This document shows positions 35,231 to 46,163 of a DNA stretch of 64,000 nucleotides, piece by piece. Every line of letters begins with the position of its first letter. Position 1 is the stretch's first letter. A program made the translations under genes and the position numbers. The notes under the pieces were generated by a model that saw only the letters and a program-made list of their open reading frames with translations, was not told the origin of the DNA and searched no databases. The stretch lies in assembly GCA_022457065.1 (NCBI GenBank), contig JAJGBQ010000005.1, positions 558,001-622,000 on the forward strand. Direction: 5' to 3'. The DNA comes from Curvularia sp. ZM96 (Eukaryota; Ascomycota; Dothideomycetes; Pleosporales; Pleosporaceae).

Positions 35231-38200
35231 ATGGCCGAACCTTACGAGTATGAGGACGGAATGGACGACTACGAGGACGAGGAGGACGACCGCGTTTTGC
35301 CCGAGGACTGCTGGGCAGTTATCAGCTCTTTCTTCGATACAAAGGGTCTGGTGTCGCAACAACTGGATTCCTACGATGAGTTTACGCGAAACACAATACA
35401 AGACATCGTGAAGGAGAACGGAAGCGTCATTCTCGAGCAGAATACGCCCTACAACCCTGATGAAGATGACAACCCTATCATCAAGCGCCGCTATGAGATC
35501 AAATTTGGACGTGTCTATCTTGCGCGACCGACCCACACTGAAGGTGACGGTACTACCGTACAGCTGTACCCTCACGAAGCGCGTCTGCGGAACCTTACCT
35601 ACTCGGGTGCCATGTTGGCCGATATCGAAAACCGCATCATGGTCGCTCGCGAAGGCCGCGACCCCGAAGCCGATGAGGACGATGATATGGATGGTGGTTA
35701 CACAGGAGGCGCATCACAAATTCGATGGGAGCGCGAGGACATGCCTATGGACGATGGTGCGGCGGCGCGAGTTTTTATTGGAAAGCTGCCTGTCATGCTG
35801 CGGTCAGAGCTTTGCCATCTGCGAGCGCAGTCAGATGCTGACTTGTTCGCGTTGAACGAATGCCCTTATGATCAGGGTGGATACTTCGTTATCAACGGTA
35901 GTGAGAAGGTGCTGATCGCCCAAGAGCGTAGCGCTGCCAACATCGTACAGGTCTTCCGTAAGAAGCAGGGTCCAATTCCTTGGATAGCCGAAATTCGAAG
36001 CGCCGTCGAGAAGGGCACACGTCTCATCTCCTCCTTTAACATCAAATGGGCGGAAAACTCGCTCGCTGGCCCTGGCAAGCGTATCCCTGGTCCATTTGCA
36101 TACGCCACCCTCCCCTACATCAAGGCAGACGTTCCTATGGCCATCGTCTTCCGCGCACTTGGCATCGTCTCTGATGAGGAAATCCTGAGCCACATCGTTT
36201 ACGACCGTACCGACACACAAATGCTGGAGCTGTTGAAGCCCAGCATTGAAGAGGGTTCAGTTGTGCAGGATAGGGAAACTGCCCTTGATTTCATCGCCAA
36301 GCGTGGCGCAAACTCTGGTACCAAGGACAGGCGTCTCAAGTTCGCGAGAGACATTATGCAGCGCGAGTTCCTGCCGCACATCTCTCAGAAGGAGGGGCAA
36401 GACACTCGCAAGGCCTACTTTTTCGGTTATATGATCCATCGACTTCTACAGTGTGTATTGGGTCGCCGTGATGAGGACGATCGTGATCACTTCGGAAAGA
36501 AGCGACTAGATCTGGCTGGACCTTTGATTGCCAACTTGTTCCGAATCTTGTTCCTGAAGCTCACCAAGGATGTCTACAAGTACCTCCAGCGGTGCGTGGA
36601 AAACAACCAAGACTTCAACGTTCAAATGGCTGTGAAAGCCAGCATCATCACAAACGGCCTGAAGTACTCTCTGGCTACAGGCAATTGGGGTGATCAGAAG
36701 AAGGCTGCATCTGCCAAGGCTGGTGTTTCGCAGGTGTTGAACCGATACACCTATGCCTCCACACTGTCCCATCTGCGTCGAACGAACACCCCCGTTGGAC
36801 GTGATGGTAAGTTGGCAAAGCCGCGACAGCTTCACAACTCTCATTGGGGTCTTGTCTGCCCTGCTGAGACGCCCGAAGGACAGGCTTGCGGTCTGGTCAA
36901 GAACTTGTCTCTTATGTGTTATGTCAGTGTTGGTAGCGATGCATCGCCCATTATCGACTTCATGACACAACGTAACATGCAACTTCTCGAGGAGTACGAC
37001 CAGAATCAGAACCCGGATGCGACCAAGGTCTTCGTTAACGGTGTCTGGGTTGGTGTTCATTCAAATGCTCAGCAGCTTGTCACAGTCGTGCAGGAGCTTC
37101 GCCGCAATGGTACTCTGTCTTACGAGATGAGTTTGATTCGTGATATTCGCGACAGAGAGTTCAAGATCTTCACAGATGCGGGTCGTGTCATGAGGCCTTT
37201 GTTCGTCGTAGAAAACGATATTCGGAAGCCAAACCGGAACCACCTCATCTTTACCAAGGAAATCAGCAACAAGCTCAAGGCTGAACAGCAAGAGACCAGC
37301 ACAAGACAAGGCTGGAGTCAAGAGGAAGTCGAGCAGGCTACATACGGCTGGAGAGGTCTCATTCAAGACGGTGTCGTTGAATACCTCGATGCCGAGGAAG
37401 AAGAAACTGCAATGATAACATTCTCTCCCGAGGATTTGGAAGAATGGCGAGAAATGAAGATGGGCTTGCCCGCAGCTGAGCGATCTACTGAAGGCAAGGA
37501 TCGACTCCGCCGTCTCAAGCCACTACCGGATCCTCGCATCCACGCCTACACCCATTGTGAGATTCACCCAGCTATGATCTTGGGTATTTGCGCTAGTATC
37601 ATTCCCTTCCCAGATCACAACCAGTCGCCCCGTAACACATACCAATCTGCCATGGGTAAGCAAGCTATGGGTGTTGCGCTCACCAACTTTGCGCTCCGTA
37701 TGGAAACCATGATGAACGTTCTCTACTATCCCCAGAAGCCTTTGGCGACAACTAGGTCGATGGAGTACCTCAAATTCCGTGAGCTTCCTGCTGGTCAAAA
37801 CGCTATTGTCGCCATTGCCACATATGGTGGTTACAACCAGGAAGATTCCGTCATCATGAACCAAAGCAGTATCGATCGTGGCCTTTTCAGAAGTTTGTTC
37901 TATCGTGCATACACTGAACAAGAGAAGCGGATCGGTGTCAACGTCCTAGAACAATTCGAGAAGCCTACGCGTGCCGATACTCTTCGTCTGAAGGGTGGTA
38001 CTTATGACAAGCTTGACGATGACGGTGTTGTTGCGCCTGGTGTACGTGTGTCTGGTGATGATATCATCATTGGAAAGACGGCACCTATTGCAGCGGATGC
38101 CCAGGAGCTTGGCCAAAAGACAACTCTGCACACCAAGCGAGATGTCTCGACGCCTCTTCGCAGTACCGAGAATGGTATTGTGGATCAAGTGCTCTTCACA

Positions 38201-39080
38201 ACAAACACCGAGGGTCTCCGATTCGTCAAGGTCCGTACCAGGACTACCAAGGTACCACAGATCGGTGACAAGTTTGCCTCTCGTCACGGTCAAAAGGGTA
38301 CCATTGGTATTACCTACCGACAGGAAGATATGCCTTTCACCAGGGAAGGTGTGGTACCAGATCTCATCATCAACCCGCACGCCATTCCATCTCGTATGAC
38401 AATTGCCCATTTGGTTGAGTGTCTGCTGTCCAAGGTTGGTGCCATTACCGGACAAGAGGGTGACGCTACGCCGTTCACCGATGTCACGGTTGATCAGATC
38501 TCGCAACTGCTGGAAGATGCTGGTTATCAGAAGCGTGGTTTTGAGATCATGTACAACGGCCACACTGGTAAGAAATTGCGGACGCAAATCTTCTTGGGTC
38601 CAACGTACTACCAGCGTCTGAGACATATGGTCGACGACAAGATCCACGCTCGTGCTCGTGGTCCGCTACAGATTCTTACTCGACAGCCTGTCGAGGGTCG
38701 TGCTAGGGACGGTGGTCTCCGTTTCGGAGAGATGGAACGTGATTGTATGATTGCTCACGGTGCCGCTGCTTTCCTCAAGGAGCGTCTCTTCACGGTCTCT
38801 GATGCATACACTGTACACGTGTGCGACATCTGTGGTCTGATGAGTCCGATTGCGTAAGTTTTTTCCAATTTTCCTTTTCTTTTCGAGAGCATACACTGAT
38901 TATCATAACTACAGTCAACTCAAGAAGGGTCTCTACGAGTGCCGCCCCTGCCACAACAAGACTCGCATCTCGCAGATCCACATTCCTTACGCCGCGAAAC
39001 TCCTCTTCCAAGAGCTTCTCGCCATGAACATTGCTACACGCATGTTCACAGATCGTTCCGGCCTCAGCGTGCGTGACTAA
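35231..39080 (+). CDS. RPB2: DNA-directed RNA polymerase II second largest subunit
   Basis: Rpb2, the second-largest core subunit of RNA polymerase II, forming half of the active-site cleft. Two exons (intron 38854-38914) give 1262 residues, close to the usual ascomycete length. The acidic start MAEPYEYEDGMDDYED is typical. Landmarks are QGGYFVINGSEKVLIAQER in the lobe, HNSHWGLVCPAETPEGQ in the fork region, YGGYNQEDSVIMNQSSI in the hybrid-binding part, GDKFASRHGQKGTIGI, and GGLRFGEMERDCMIAHGA in the anchor region. The single late intron splits the C-terminal zinc module: CDICGLM lies in exon 1 and YECRPCHNKTRIS in exon 2. The ATG at 35231 matches the conserved N-terminus. It is a standard phylogenetic marker and the best locus here for identifying the organism. 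Confidence 0.98.
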
Positions 39081-39632
39081 GTGTCTGAAGAATCCTGAAC
39101 AAAGTATGCGTCTGCGTAGTTTGCGATCCAATCCAGCCCCCCTTCTCCGCGATCAAAGATTGAAATTTGCATCGGCCTTTTTTTCTCCTGCGGGGCTTGC
39201 ATTGTTCTGGCGTTTTCGTTTGCTCTTTCCATCTTCCGCTATCTTTCTGTTCACAAATTGTGCAAAAGCGGTGAAGGGGAATTTGGATTAGATTGAGGTG
39301 CCACTGAAGGTGCCTGGGCGTTCTAAAGCATATCGACTCTACTTATTTCTCTGTGTCCTGAAAGAAGAAAAAAGAGCAAAAAGGGCTTAAGCACACCCAC
39401 ACATATGAATCAAGACTTACAACGGTCGTTCTACGTTTCTGTATACCTAATTGATTTAAAGAATTGAGAACAACATTCAATTGGCATGTCTCGCTGTGTC
39501 TGTGGCGCAAACGGTTCGATGAATGGCAATCTACTGCGTGCCTAGTGGTATCATTGCTATGTATATCTATCATACACCATCCCGAACTCTCTGCCTGATA
39601 TTAATGCACCCGTCCAACCCATTCACTAAGAC
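39081..39632. other. Convergent 3' spacer
   Basis: Spacer between RPB2 and the Dsk2 region, with T-rich and A-rich runs of 3' untranslated type. No gene is visible. Confidence 0.5.
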
Positions 39633-39851
39633 TCACAAGTCCAAAGAATGCGTCTTTTCCATCTCATACTCGAATGACCAGTCCTCTTCACTGTCATAGG
39701 CATCCGGTATACCATCGATGTCGCTTCCAAAATCCTCCTCAGCCATTCTTCTTCCGTTTTCTTCGTGTCGCGTGATCTCGGCCGGTTCATTGTATGGAAA
39801 GCATCGCTGCAAAGCTGGCTCAGGTACTAGAATGATGCTTGTAAAAGCATG
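39633..39851 (-). other. 72-codon open frame continuing after the Dsk2 stop
   Basis: After the TAG of the Dsk2 frame, the same frame stays open for 72 codons to a TGA. It includes an internal ATG at 39746 in a good start context (AGAAGAATGG) leading a 37-codon acidic peptide (MAEEDFGSDIDGIPDAYD...). It could be a readthrough tail, a downstream small ORF or chance. An uninterrupted run of this length has roughly a 3% chance in random sequence. Confidence 0.3.
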
Positions 39852-41364
39852 CTATACTGTCCCATTGAGCAGATACTCGATGGCGCCTTGGACGTTGCCG
39901 CCACTTCTCCGTAACGCTGATACGTTTCGATCAAATTCGTAAAATCCCATTTCATTCAGCTGTCGTAGTTGTGTCTCGTAAACTTCCTCTGGTGGGCGGT
40001 TGTCTGTAGGTGGGGGTGAACCAAAGCCGCCTGCTCCAAATCCACCAGGACCAAAGAGAGCAGCGAAAGGATTGCCAGCGGGTGGTTGGCCGGCGCCACC
40101 TGCAGCTGCTCCTGAAGTGGGATCCTGGCCGAAAGCGGCGAAGGGGTTTGCTCCAGCACCTCCACCCATCATTTGCATCATGTTGCGCATGGCTTCTGGG
40201 TTCTGCATCATTCTTTGTGCGGCCTCTGCAATGGGGTTGGGTTGCCCGCCTTGCGCACCAGCACCACCGAACAGGTTAGGGAAGGTGCTTGAGGCGTCCT
40301 GTGTATTTTGTGGTGCACCATTGTTGGCACCCTCTTGTTGCTGAGGAGCGAAGGGGTTCTGACCTCCTGCGAAGAGGCTAGCGAAAGGGTTAGCTCCGGC
40401 TCCGGCTCCAGCGCCTCCGCCGAAGGCTGCGAAAGGGTTTGGTGGCGCGGTTGTGTTGGTTTGGTTTGGTGTTGCAGAAGTGCCTTGACTTGTTGCTGTA
40501 GAACCTGACTGCGGCGTGTTGTCGGTGGCACCAGGAGCTGGAAAGCTAGGTGCAGCACCAGGCGCGCGCCCACCCATGCTCCGTTGCATCTGGAGTTGCA
40601 TACGCATCATCTCTGGGCTAAACATCATACGGCGCATTTCGGGGTCTCGTAGGATTTGCTGTAGCATCGGATTATCACGGATCTATCGTGTGTTAGACGG
40701 GACGGATACAGGGTGGGCGAGGTACAAACCATTGGACTTTGCAACATCATATCGACTACTGCTGGATTGTTCATGGCTTCGTTCAACTGCGACAGGAACA
40801 TGGGATTCTCCATTTGTTCGAGCATAGACTCGGTGGTTGGTGGTGGACCCATCTGATGCATGTTAGCATGGCTTCCCAAGATTATGAATGTTTGGGTTGA
40901 CTCACGCCGCCGTCGGGGCCGAACATATCCATTCCAGGTAGACCGTGGAAGCCAGCATACCGCGCGCCAGTCAGCCCAGCAAGAGGGTTGTTGCCTGTGC
41001 CTGCAGCGATGTTGGTCGGTACCTGAGGGGTAGGTGTCGAGCCCGCGCCTGAACTGCTTGCTGTGCCTTGACTTGCTGGGTTCTGTTTCGCATTGCTGGC
41101 TGCGCTTTTGACAAGGTGTACTGTATGCCCGTCCTTGATCTTTACACTTGCCAGTGTGTCGGGGTCTTTCAGGACACGGCCTGAGTATATCAGGCGCTGC
41201 CGGTCAGCGGGGACGTCTGCATATTCCGAAGCGGAGAGCTTGGCCTTGAGGTCGGCAACGGTGGTGGTGCTGGGCAGCGTAAGGACATGCTTCTGGTCGT
41301 TTGCAGCCTTGACGTTGAAGGTGATTTGCGTCTCCTCCGTGGACGTGGCGGCGTCGTCAGCCAT
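39852..41364 (-). CDS. DSK2: Ubiquilin / Dsk2 ubiquitin shuttle protein
   Basis: Proteasome shuttle factor that binds polyubiquitin through its UBA and the proteasome through its UBL domain. Three exons (introns 40853-40905 and 40683-40729) give 470 residues. The UBL occupies about residues 12-85 (ITFNVKAANDQKHVLTL, RLIYSGRVLKDPDTL, IKDGHTVHLVK). An STI1-like region follows (MLEQMENPMFLSQLNEAM, MLQQILRDPEMRRMM). The linker is Gly/Ala/Asn/Pro-rich and holds five NPF tripeptides. The C-terminal UBA reads LRQLNEMGFYEFDRNVSALR and ends NVQGAIEYLLNGTV. The ATG at 41364 directly precedes the UBL; the frame upstream has no family features. The frame stays open beyond the stop, as listed separately. 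It shares an upstream region of about 475 bases with the divergent oxidoreductase gene. Confidence 0.95.
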
Positions 41365-41839
41365 ACTAGCTGTTTGCAGTTCGCGAAAGTTGGCAACGAG
41401 AGGACGGTGTAGAGTCTCTGGGCGTGGACTACGAAAAGATACTGTGTTCAAGTCGAGGAGTGCGAGCTGGTGAGAAGAACAGGTGTGTTCAAGTGGACTG
41501 AGTGGCTGTGGGCGGCCCTGGATTCGATTAGAAGGCGGTCGAACGTCACTTTCGCCCCGCCGAGCGTCGTTAGCGCGTATCCGTGCTAAGGCTGTCGCGC
41601 TAAGCCGTTGGGTGGGGCGGAGCTTCCCCAGGGACAGCATGCCGAGGTATCTTCGACGCGGAGAGGAGCTCGCTACTCCATGCATGCCGGGATGGACTGT
41701 CTCTATCTTCTACCGTCACATTATCCACTGCCTCTACATCCTCCCGATTGACGCCTGCCTCTGATATTCAGGCTCGAAAATTCCATTGACATCTGCCGGC
41801 ATCGCATCATCCGTATCGACACAATCTCCATTCCGCAAC
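41365..41839. other. Divergent promoter, DSK2 / oxidoreductase
   Basis: Shared upstream region of 475 bases. The strand facing DSK2 is GC-rich and the side facing the oxidoreductase is CT-rich. No separate gene is supported. Confidence 0.5.
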
Positions 41840-42971
41840 ATGAAAGGCATACAGATCAAAGAATATGTAAAGGTAGCCAAAGCCGAATGCAGTTCTCTCT
41901 TTCAGTTTCACTGAAAATCCTAGGGCCCAGAGGATCTCAAGGTCCTCGACCTACCTACCCCCGAACCAAAACCGAACGAGTACCTGATTGCCATTCGTGC
42001 CTCGGCAACCAACTTCTTCGATCTCCTCCAGATCAGAGGAAAGTACCAACATCAACCACCGTTCCCATGGGTAGCTGGCTCTGAGTTCTCAGGTGTTGTC
42101 TTGAAAGCGCCCACGTCTCTGGCTGGAGGTAAAACGCCTAAGTTCAAAGAGGGTGACAGAGTCTTTGGTGCGAGCCAGGGTGGATATGCGACACATATTG
42201 TCTGCACAGAAGAGAAGCTGAAAGGTGTACCTGAGGGTTGGAGCTTTGAAGATGCTGCAGGTGTCTTTGTCACCGCGCCTACAAGTTATGCTGGCCTGGT
42301 TGTGAGGGCTGGAATCAAGAAGGGTATGTCGCTCTTCTTTGCGACGATATGACTGGACTTTTCCTAGGTCTGACACGATTCTAGGTGACTGGGTGCTCGT
42401 TCATGCCGCAGCCGGCGGTGTTGGCTTGGCTGCTGTTCAAATCGCAAAGGCTTTTGGCGCAACTGTTGTCGCCACCGCCGGCAGTCCTCACAAGCTGGAC
42501 GTTGCGCGCTCTTTCGGTGCTGACTACGCTGTCTCTTACCGAGACGCTGACTGGCCCGAGCAAGTCAAGAAGCTCACGCCCAAGAGCCGTGGTGTGGATA
42601 TTGTCTACGACCCTGTCGGTCTCATTGCCCAATCCATGAAGTGCACTGCATGGAATGGACGGCTGCTTGTCATTGGTTTTGCAGCCGGCGATATTGAGAA
42701 GATGGCCACCAACCGCATTCTGTTAAAGAACGTTAGTGTTGTAGGATTACACTGGGGAGCCTACGCGATTCACGAACCAGAAATGCAGGACAAGGTCTGG
42801 GATGGCATTTTTCAGTTAGTCAAGGAGGGCAAGTACAGAGGAACTGCCTTCACAGACCAGGAATACGTAGGTTTGGAGAGCGTGCCGGCTGCACTAAAGG
42901 CTCTTGGTGGTAGGGACAGTTGGGGCAAGGTCGTCGTCAAAGTACCTCAAGAAGGAGGAAGTAAGATTTGA
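41840..42971 (+). CDS. MDR-family quinone oxidoreductase-like protein
   Basis: Predicted NADPH-dependent, zinc-free medium-chain reductase of the zeta-crystallin/quinone oxidoreductase group. Three exons (introns 41873-41923 and 42324-42384) give 339 residues. The first exon is only 11 codons (MKGIQIKEYVK) and continues into GPEDLKVLDLPTPEP. The GroES-like half has NEYLIAIRASATNFFDLLQI and FPWVAGSEFSGVVL. The Rossmann half has HAAAGGVGLAAVQIAKAFG, the nucleotide-binding AAxGGVG motif, and ends GRDSWGKVVVKV. The Cys/His ligands of catalytic zinc in alcohol dehydrogenases are absent, as expected. Substrate unknown. The tiny first exon is supported by the family N-terminus and a good GT...TAG intron. 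Confidence 0.9.
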
Positions 42972-43045
42972 GATTTGTCCTCCAATTAGCTAGATGATCA
43001 CAGCCACGCAATGAAAATAACTTGCACACAACCTTCATTACACTC

Positions 43046-44383
43046 CTATTTCTTCTGCCTGACAAATCGCACAACTCTGACCTCGTGATCTCTACACCGA
43101 TGGAACCACACGGCATCCTTTGGCAATCGCAACCCGGACAATCCCCTCTGCCACCTCTTCTCCACTATCTCTCCATCCCAAACCAGTGTGTTCTCCCCGA
43201 CATCGAAACTCCATGTCTTTGCACATTCAGCTACACTATCTAGCTGGTTCGCCTTAACTTTGAACGTCTCTAGCACCAGTTGCAAGACCTGTAAATCAGG
43301 TAATAGAGAGCTAATCTGGGCGCCCCAGCACTCTGCACTCAGCACCGGAGGCCGGCCTTCCCTGCGTTCCCTCGCTAGGAAATGCATTTCTTTTGACGAG
43401 CCCTGCGAGTGCTGAGGATCTTCAAACGTAGGATCTAAGCGGAGTGTTTGGTTTGGATGCGTTGAAGTAGGAATATCGGTCCATGTCCACCAGTCTTTCG
43501 ATGTTATGCGTAGAGTAAGGTGGGTCAAGCGGCTTGCGAGAGAAACACGCAGGTGTAATGAGCAAGGTTGAGCTGCCAATTCGGAGATATACGCGCCACG
43601 GAGCACATCGGTAAGGAGCTGGGGGCGTTTGTCGATGATTTTTGTAGTGGCAGCAGGTATGAGGACATTGTCGAAGGATACGAGGCAGTCATCCAGTTTC
43701 TTGTCCACACCATCCAGGAGAAGTGCTTCCTTAGGAACAACATAGCATTCTCGATTTCGCACTAGTGCCCCCCACTCTCTCAACACGTTTCTTAGCGTCC
43801 CGTTTTTCAAACTGAATTGCGGCAATGTGAAGTCTAGTCGTGCTATCTGGGCCAATTGCCAAGGATGAAGCCGATTCTTTTTCTCCTGTGAGTTAAAGAC
43901 AGTGACCGCGAGGGAATTTATACGCAGCGGCAGGGTGTATGTCTCCAAGTACACCGCTTTGCACGTTAAGAGGAGGTTGAAAGCGATATCAGATGGATAG
44001 AAAGCAACGCCACGCGACTCGTAAGCGGAGGAGTAGCGGTCTCGGAAGGTGCTTGAACCTTGAATACCTGCGGGCTCACGATCTACAGGGTAGGATGTAG
44101 TATCTGTGAGAGCATAGGTGAAGATCATGTCTCGGATCTCCTGCGGAATGAGCGTATAAAATATAGAGGCACTTTGGTCCTTGGTTTTGGTGGGAGGAAT
44201 TGACCAAGCGAGAGGCTCCTGGCATCGAGAAGCAATAGGGCATTTCGAAGAGCCTGCCTCAGAATTGCAGGTACATGTCGGATTCGATTTATCAGCTCGC
44301 GCTGAGGCTTCCTGTCTTGCCTTCAAGAGGGCGGCAGTGCAATCAGAACAATTCATGCACCAGTTTCGCGTGTCGGTCGCCAT
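43046..44383 (-). CDS. 2EXR/F-box-like protein
   Basis: Single exon of 445 residues. After an N-terminal region with several Cys (WCMNCSDC, CTCNSEAGSSKCP) comes FYTLIPQEIRDMIFTYAL near residue 75. This is the L-P-x-E-I/L-R-x-x-I signature of 2EXR or F-box-like modules abundant in filamentous fungi; in F-box proteins the module binds Skp1. DIAFNLLLTCKAVYLETY follows in the usual place. The remaining 300 residues have no repeat or catalytic motif that I recognise. Role unknown; a substrate adaptor function is possible but not shown. The paired Cys at the start might bind a metal, which is speculation. The ATG at 44383 is in frame with no upstream extension considered. It converges closely (74 bases) with the oxidoreductase. 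Confidence 0.8.
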   Translation of the reverse strand: MATDTRNWCMNCSDCTAALLKARQEASARADKSNPTCTCNSEAGSSKCPIASRCQEPLAWSIPPTKTKDQSASIFYTLIPQEIRDMIFTYALTDTTSYPVDREPAGIQGSSTFRDRYSSAYESRGVAFYPSDIAFNLLLTCKAVYLETYTLPLRINSLAVTVFNSQEKKNRLHPWQLAQIARLDFTLPQFSLKNGTLRNVLREWGALVRNRECYVVPKEALLLDGVDKKLDDCLVSFDNVLIPAATTKIIDKRPQLLTDVLRGAYISELAAQPCSLHLRVSLASRLTHLTLRITSKDWWTWTDIPTSTHPNQTLRLDPTFEDPQHSQGSSKEMHFLARERREGRPPVLSAECWGAQISSLLPDLQVLQLVLETFKVKANQLDSVAECAKTWSFDVGENTLVWDGEIVEKRWQRGLSGLRLPKDAVWFHRCRDHEVRVVRFVRQKK

Positions 44384-45223
44384 GAGTCTGAAATGTCGAA
44401 TTTAATATCGCTGAGAGAAAAGAAGGGATTCATTGGAGAGGCTAAAGGAGATGACCCCATGGTTTTATGTGCTTGAAGAGGTCTTGGCAGTGATCACGTG
44501 AGGGGTCCTAGCCTTCTGTTCAGTCTACTTGTTAGTCAATCAATCAACACAATCCTTTGTTTAACATTATGTACAAGGACAGGATGTCCCACTGCCTGGT
44601 GTGATGTTGCCTGGAACTATCTAGGCAACTTTCAGGCCACCCACAAGGGGATATTTTACCGCAGCTCCGCTGTTAATTGAATAGCACAAAGAGCTTGCTG
44701 TATCCCACCTAGAAGAGATAGAGCCTGATGATGCCTGGATAAAGTACATGGTTAGCCCCACAGGTTTCTCACACGCTTCGCCTTATTGTACGACATCTTC
44801 TAGCAATACTATCATTGCGACATTGCAGGATTGTTGAATATTAAAGCATTCCATGTTTGTCTCTCGCTACACTGTAAGGGGTCACGAGCTGGTTTGCCAA
44901 TGTCCTAGAATGCGAGATCTTGTGAATGCGATCAAGTACCTCCGACAAGTCAAAATGAGTAGAATATTAGCTACGTTGAAAGTTCTTCAAAAAGCGGTTT
45001 AATTGTCATTCTAGATGACTAAGTAATTTGCAGAAATCATAGTTGCCGTTCAGGAACTTTTGCTCATCCTCGATACACGCGTTGTCACGAGATCGCGTGG
45101 AAATCGATACGTCATGAACAGTCGTGAACGTCACGACGTCCACACTTACCTATGCTCGCTTTTGAAATAACATCTAGATTTTCAATCGAATACCTAGGTT
45201 TCAGTCAGCTTCACCAAAAGAAC
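44384..45223. other. Divergent spacer, 2EXR gene / SDR gene
   Basis: About 840 bases. It holds a CACGTG box near 44496 and several ACGTCA half-sites between about 45109 and 45140 just before the SDR gene. The frame of the SDR is open back to an ATG at 45152. No separate gene is supported. Confidence 0.45.
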
Positions 45224-46102
45224 ATGTCTCAGCCTCTCATTATTGTTGTAACCGGCTCAAATCGCGGTATCGGCCAAGGCATAATCAAGCTCCTGGCTAA
45301 AACCCAATATCGACGACCTTTATGTGTATATGCTACATCTCGCAGCGGTTTCGATCTCGACATCCAGACACAGTCCCCAAATGAGATCCGATATGTCAAA
45401 CTGGACATCTCAGATAAATCCTCCGCCATGACATTCATTACCAGCACCTTGCAGAGAGACGGCAGAATCGACGTCCTCATCAACAACGCCGGTGTAAACA
45501 ACAATAACAAAGAAACTCCCGAGTTGGCTGAGCAGACGGTCAATATCAACTACCACGGAACAAAACACATGTGCCAACTCTTCCTCACTGAAGGCAAGAT
45601 GAACACTACACCAGACTCGCGCATCGTAAACGTCAGCAGCACTGCTTCTTCCCTTTCGAACTACGGATCCTCAGTACAATCACGTTTTCGCTCCGCAAAA
45701 TCCATCTCCGATATCGATGCGCTAGCTCAGGAGTATGTTTCTGCCGTCAAATCTCACAAACAAGAAGCTGTTGGGTTCGGTGCGCCACCGAAATCTTACC
45801 AAGTCAGCAAAGCACTCATGAATGCCTTAACTTTAGTATTAGCAAAGGAGAATGAAGGTGTAGCCGTGAATTGCTGTTGTCCGGGATGGGTAGATAGTGA
45901 TATGGGGAATTTGATTGGGAGACCACCTAAGACGCTGGAGGAGGGGGCGAGGATACCCGTCAGACTTGCGATAGGTGACCTAGGAGAGAGTGGTAACGAA
46001 AATGGAGGATTGGAGACGGGCAATGGTGAGAGAATAAGTGGAAGGTATTATGGAAATGACAGGGTGATGGACACGGGTTGGGGGCGAGCAAGGGAGTGGT
46101 AA
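45224..46102 (+). CDS. Short-chain dehydrogenase/reductase, carbonyl-reductase-like
   Basis: Predicted NAD(P)-dependent short-chain reductase of the CBR1-like group; intronless, 292 residues from the chosen ATG. The cofactor motif VVTGSNRGIGQG is at residues about 8-19, VKLDISD and INNAGVNNNN follow, and the active site shows VNVSSTASSLS (catalytic Ser) and SYQVSKALMNAL (Tyr-x3-Lys). CCCPGWVDSDMG is the usual PGxVxTDMG-type segment. An upstream in-frame ATG at 45152 would add 24 residues without family support. The ATG at 45224 has A at -3 and puts the Rossmann motif at its normal distance, so it is preferred. The insertion before the catalytic Tyr (residues about 160-185) is typical of carbonyl reductases. 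Substrate unknown. Confidence 0.9.
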   Translation: MSQPLIIVVTGSNRGIGQGIIKLLAKTQYRRPLCVYATSRSGFDLDIQTQSPNEIRYVKLDISDKSSAMTFITSTLQRDGRIDVLINNAGVNNNNKETPELAEQTVNINYHGTKHMCQLFLTEGKMNTTPDSRIVNVSSTASSLSNYGSSVQSRFRSAKSISDIDALAQEYVSAVKSHKQEAVGFGAPPKSYQVSKALMNALTLVLAKENEGVAVNCCCPGWVDSDMGNLIGRPPKTLEEGARIPVRLAIGDLGESGNENGGLETGNGERISGRYYGNDRVMDTGWGRAREW

Positions 46103-46163
46103 TTATCATAATTCAACACCTATCTGCTTCTGAAAAATCAAGCCTTCAGTCTCAAAGCTAGAC

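Noticed and set aside
37946..38647. Long antisense frame within RPB2
   Set aside because: It is a shadow of the strong codon pattern of RPB2; no independent start or motif was found.
45152..45223. N-terminal extension of the SDR from the upstream ATG
   Set aside because: The 24 extra residues show no targeting signal or similarity, and the downstream ATG places the TGxxxGIG motif at its normal position.
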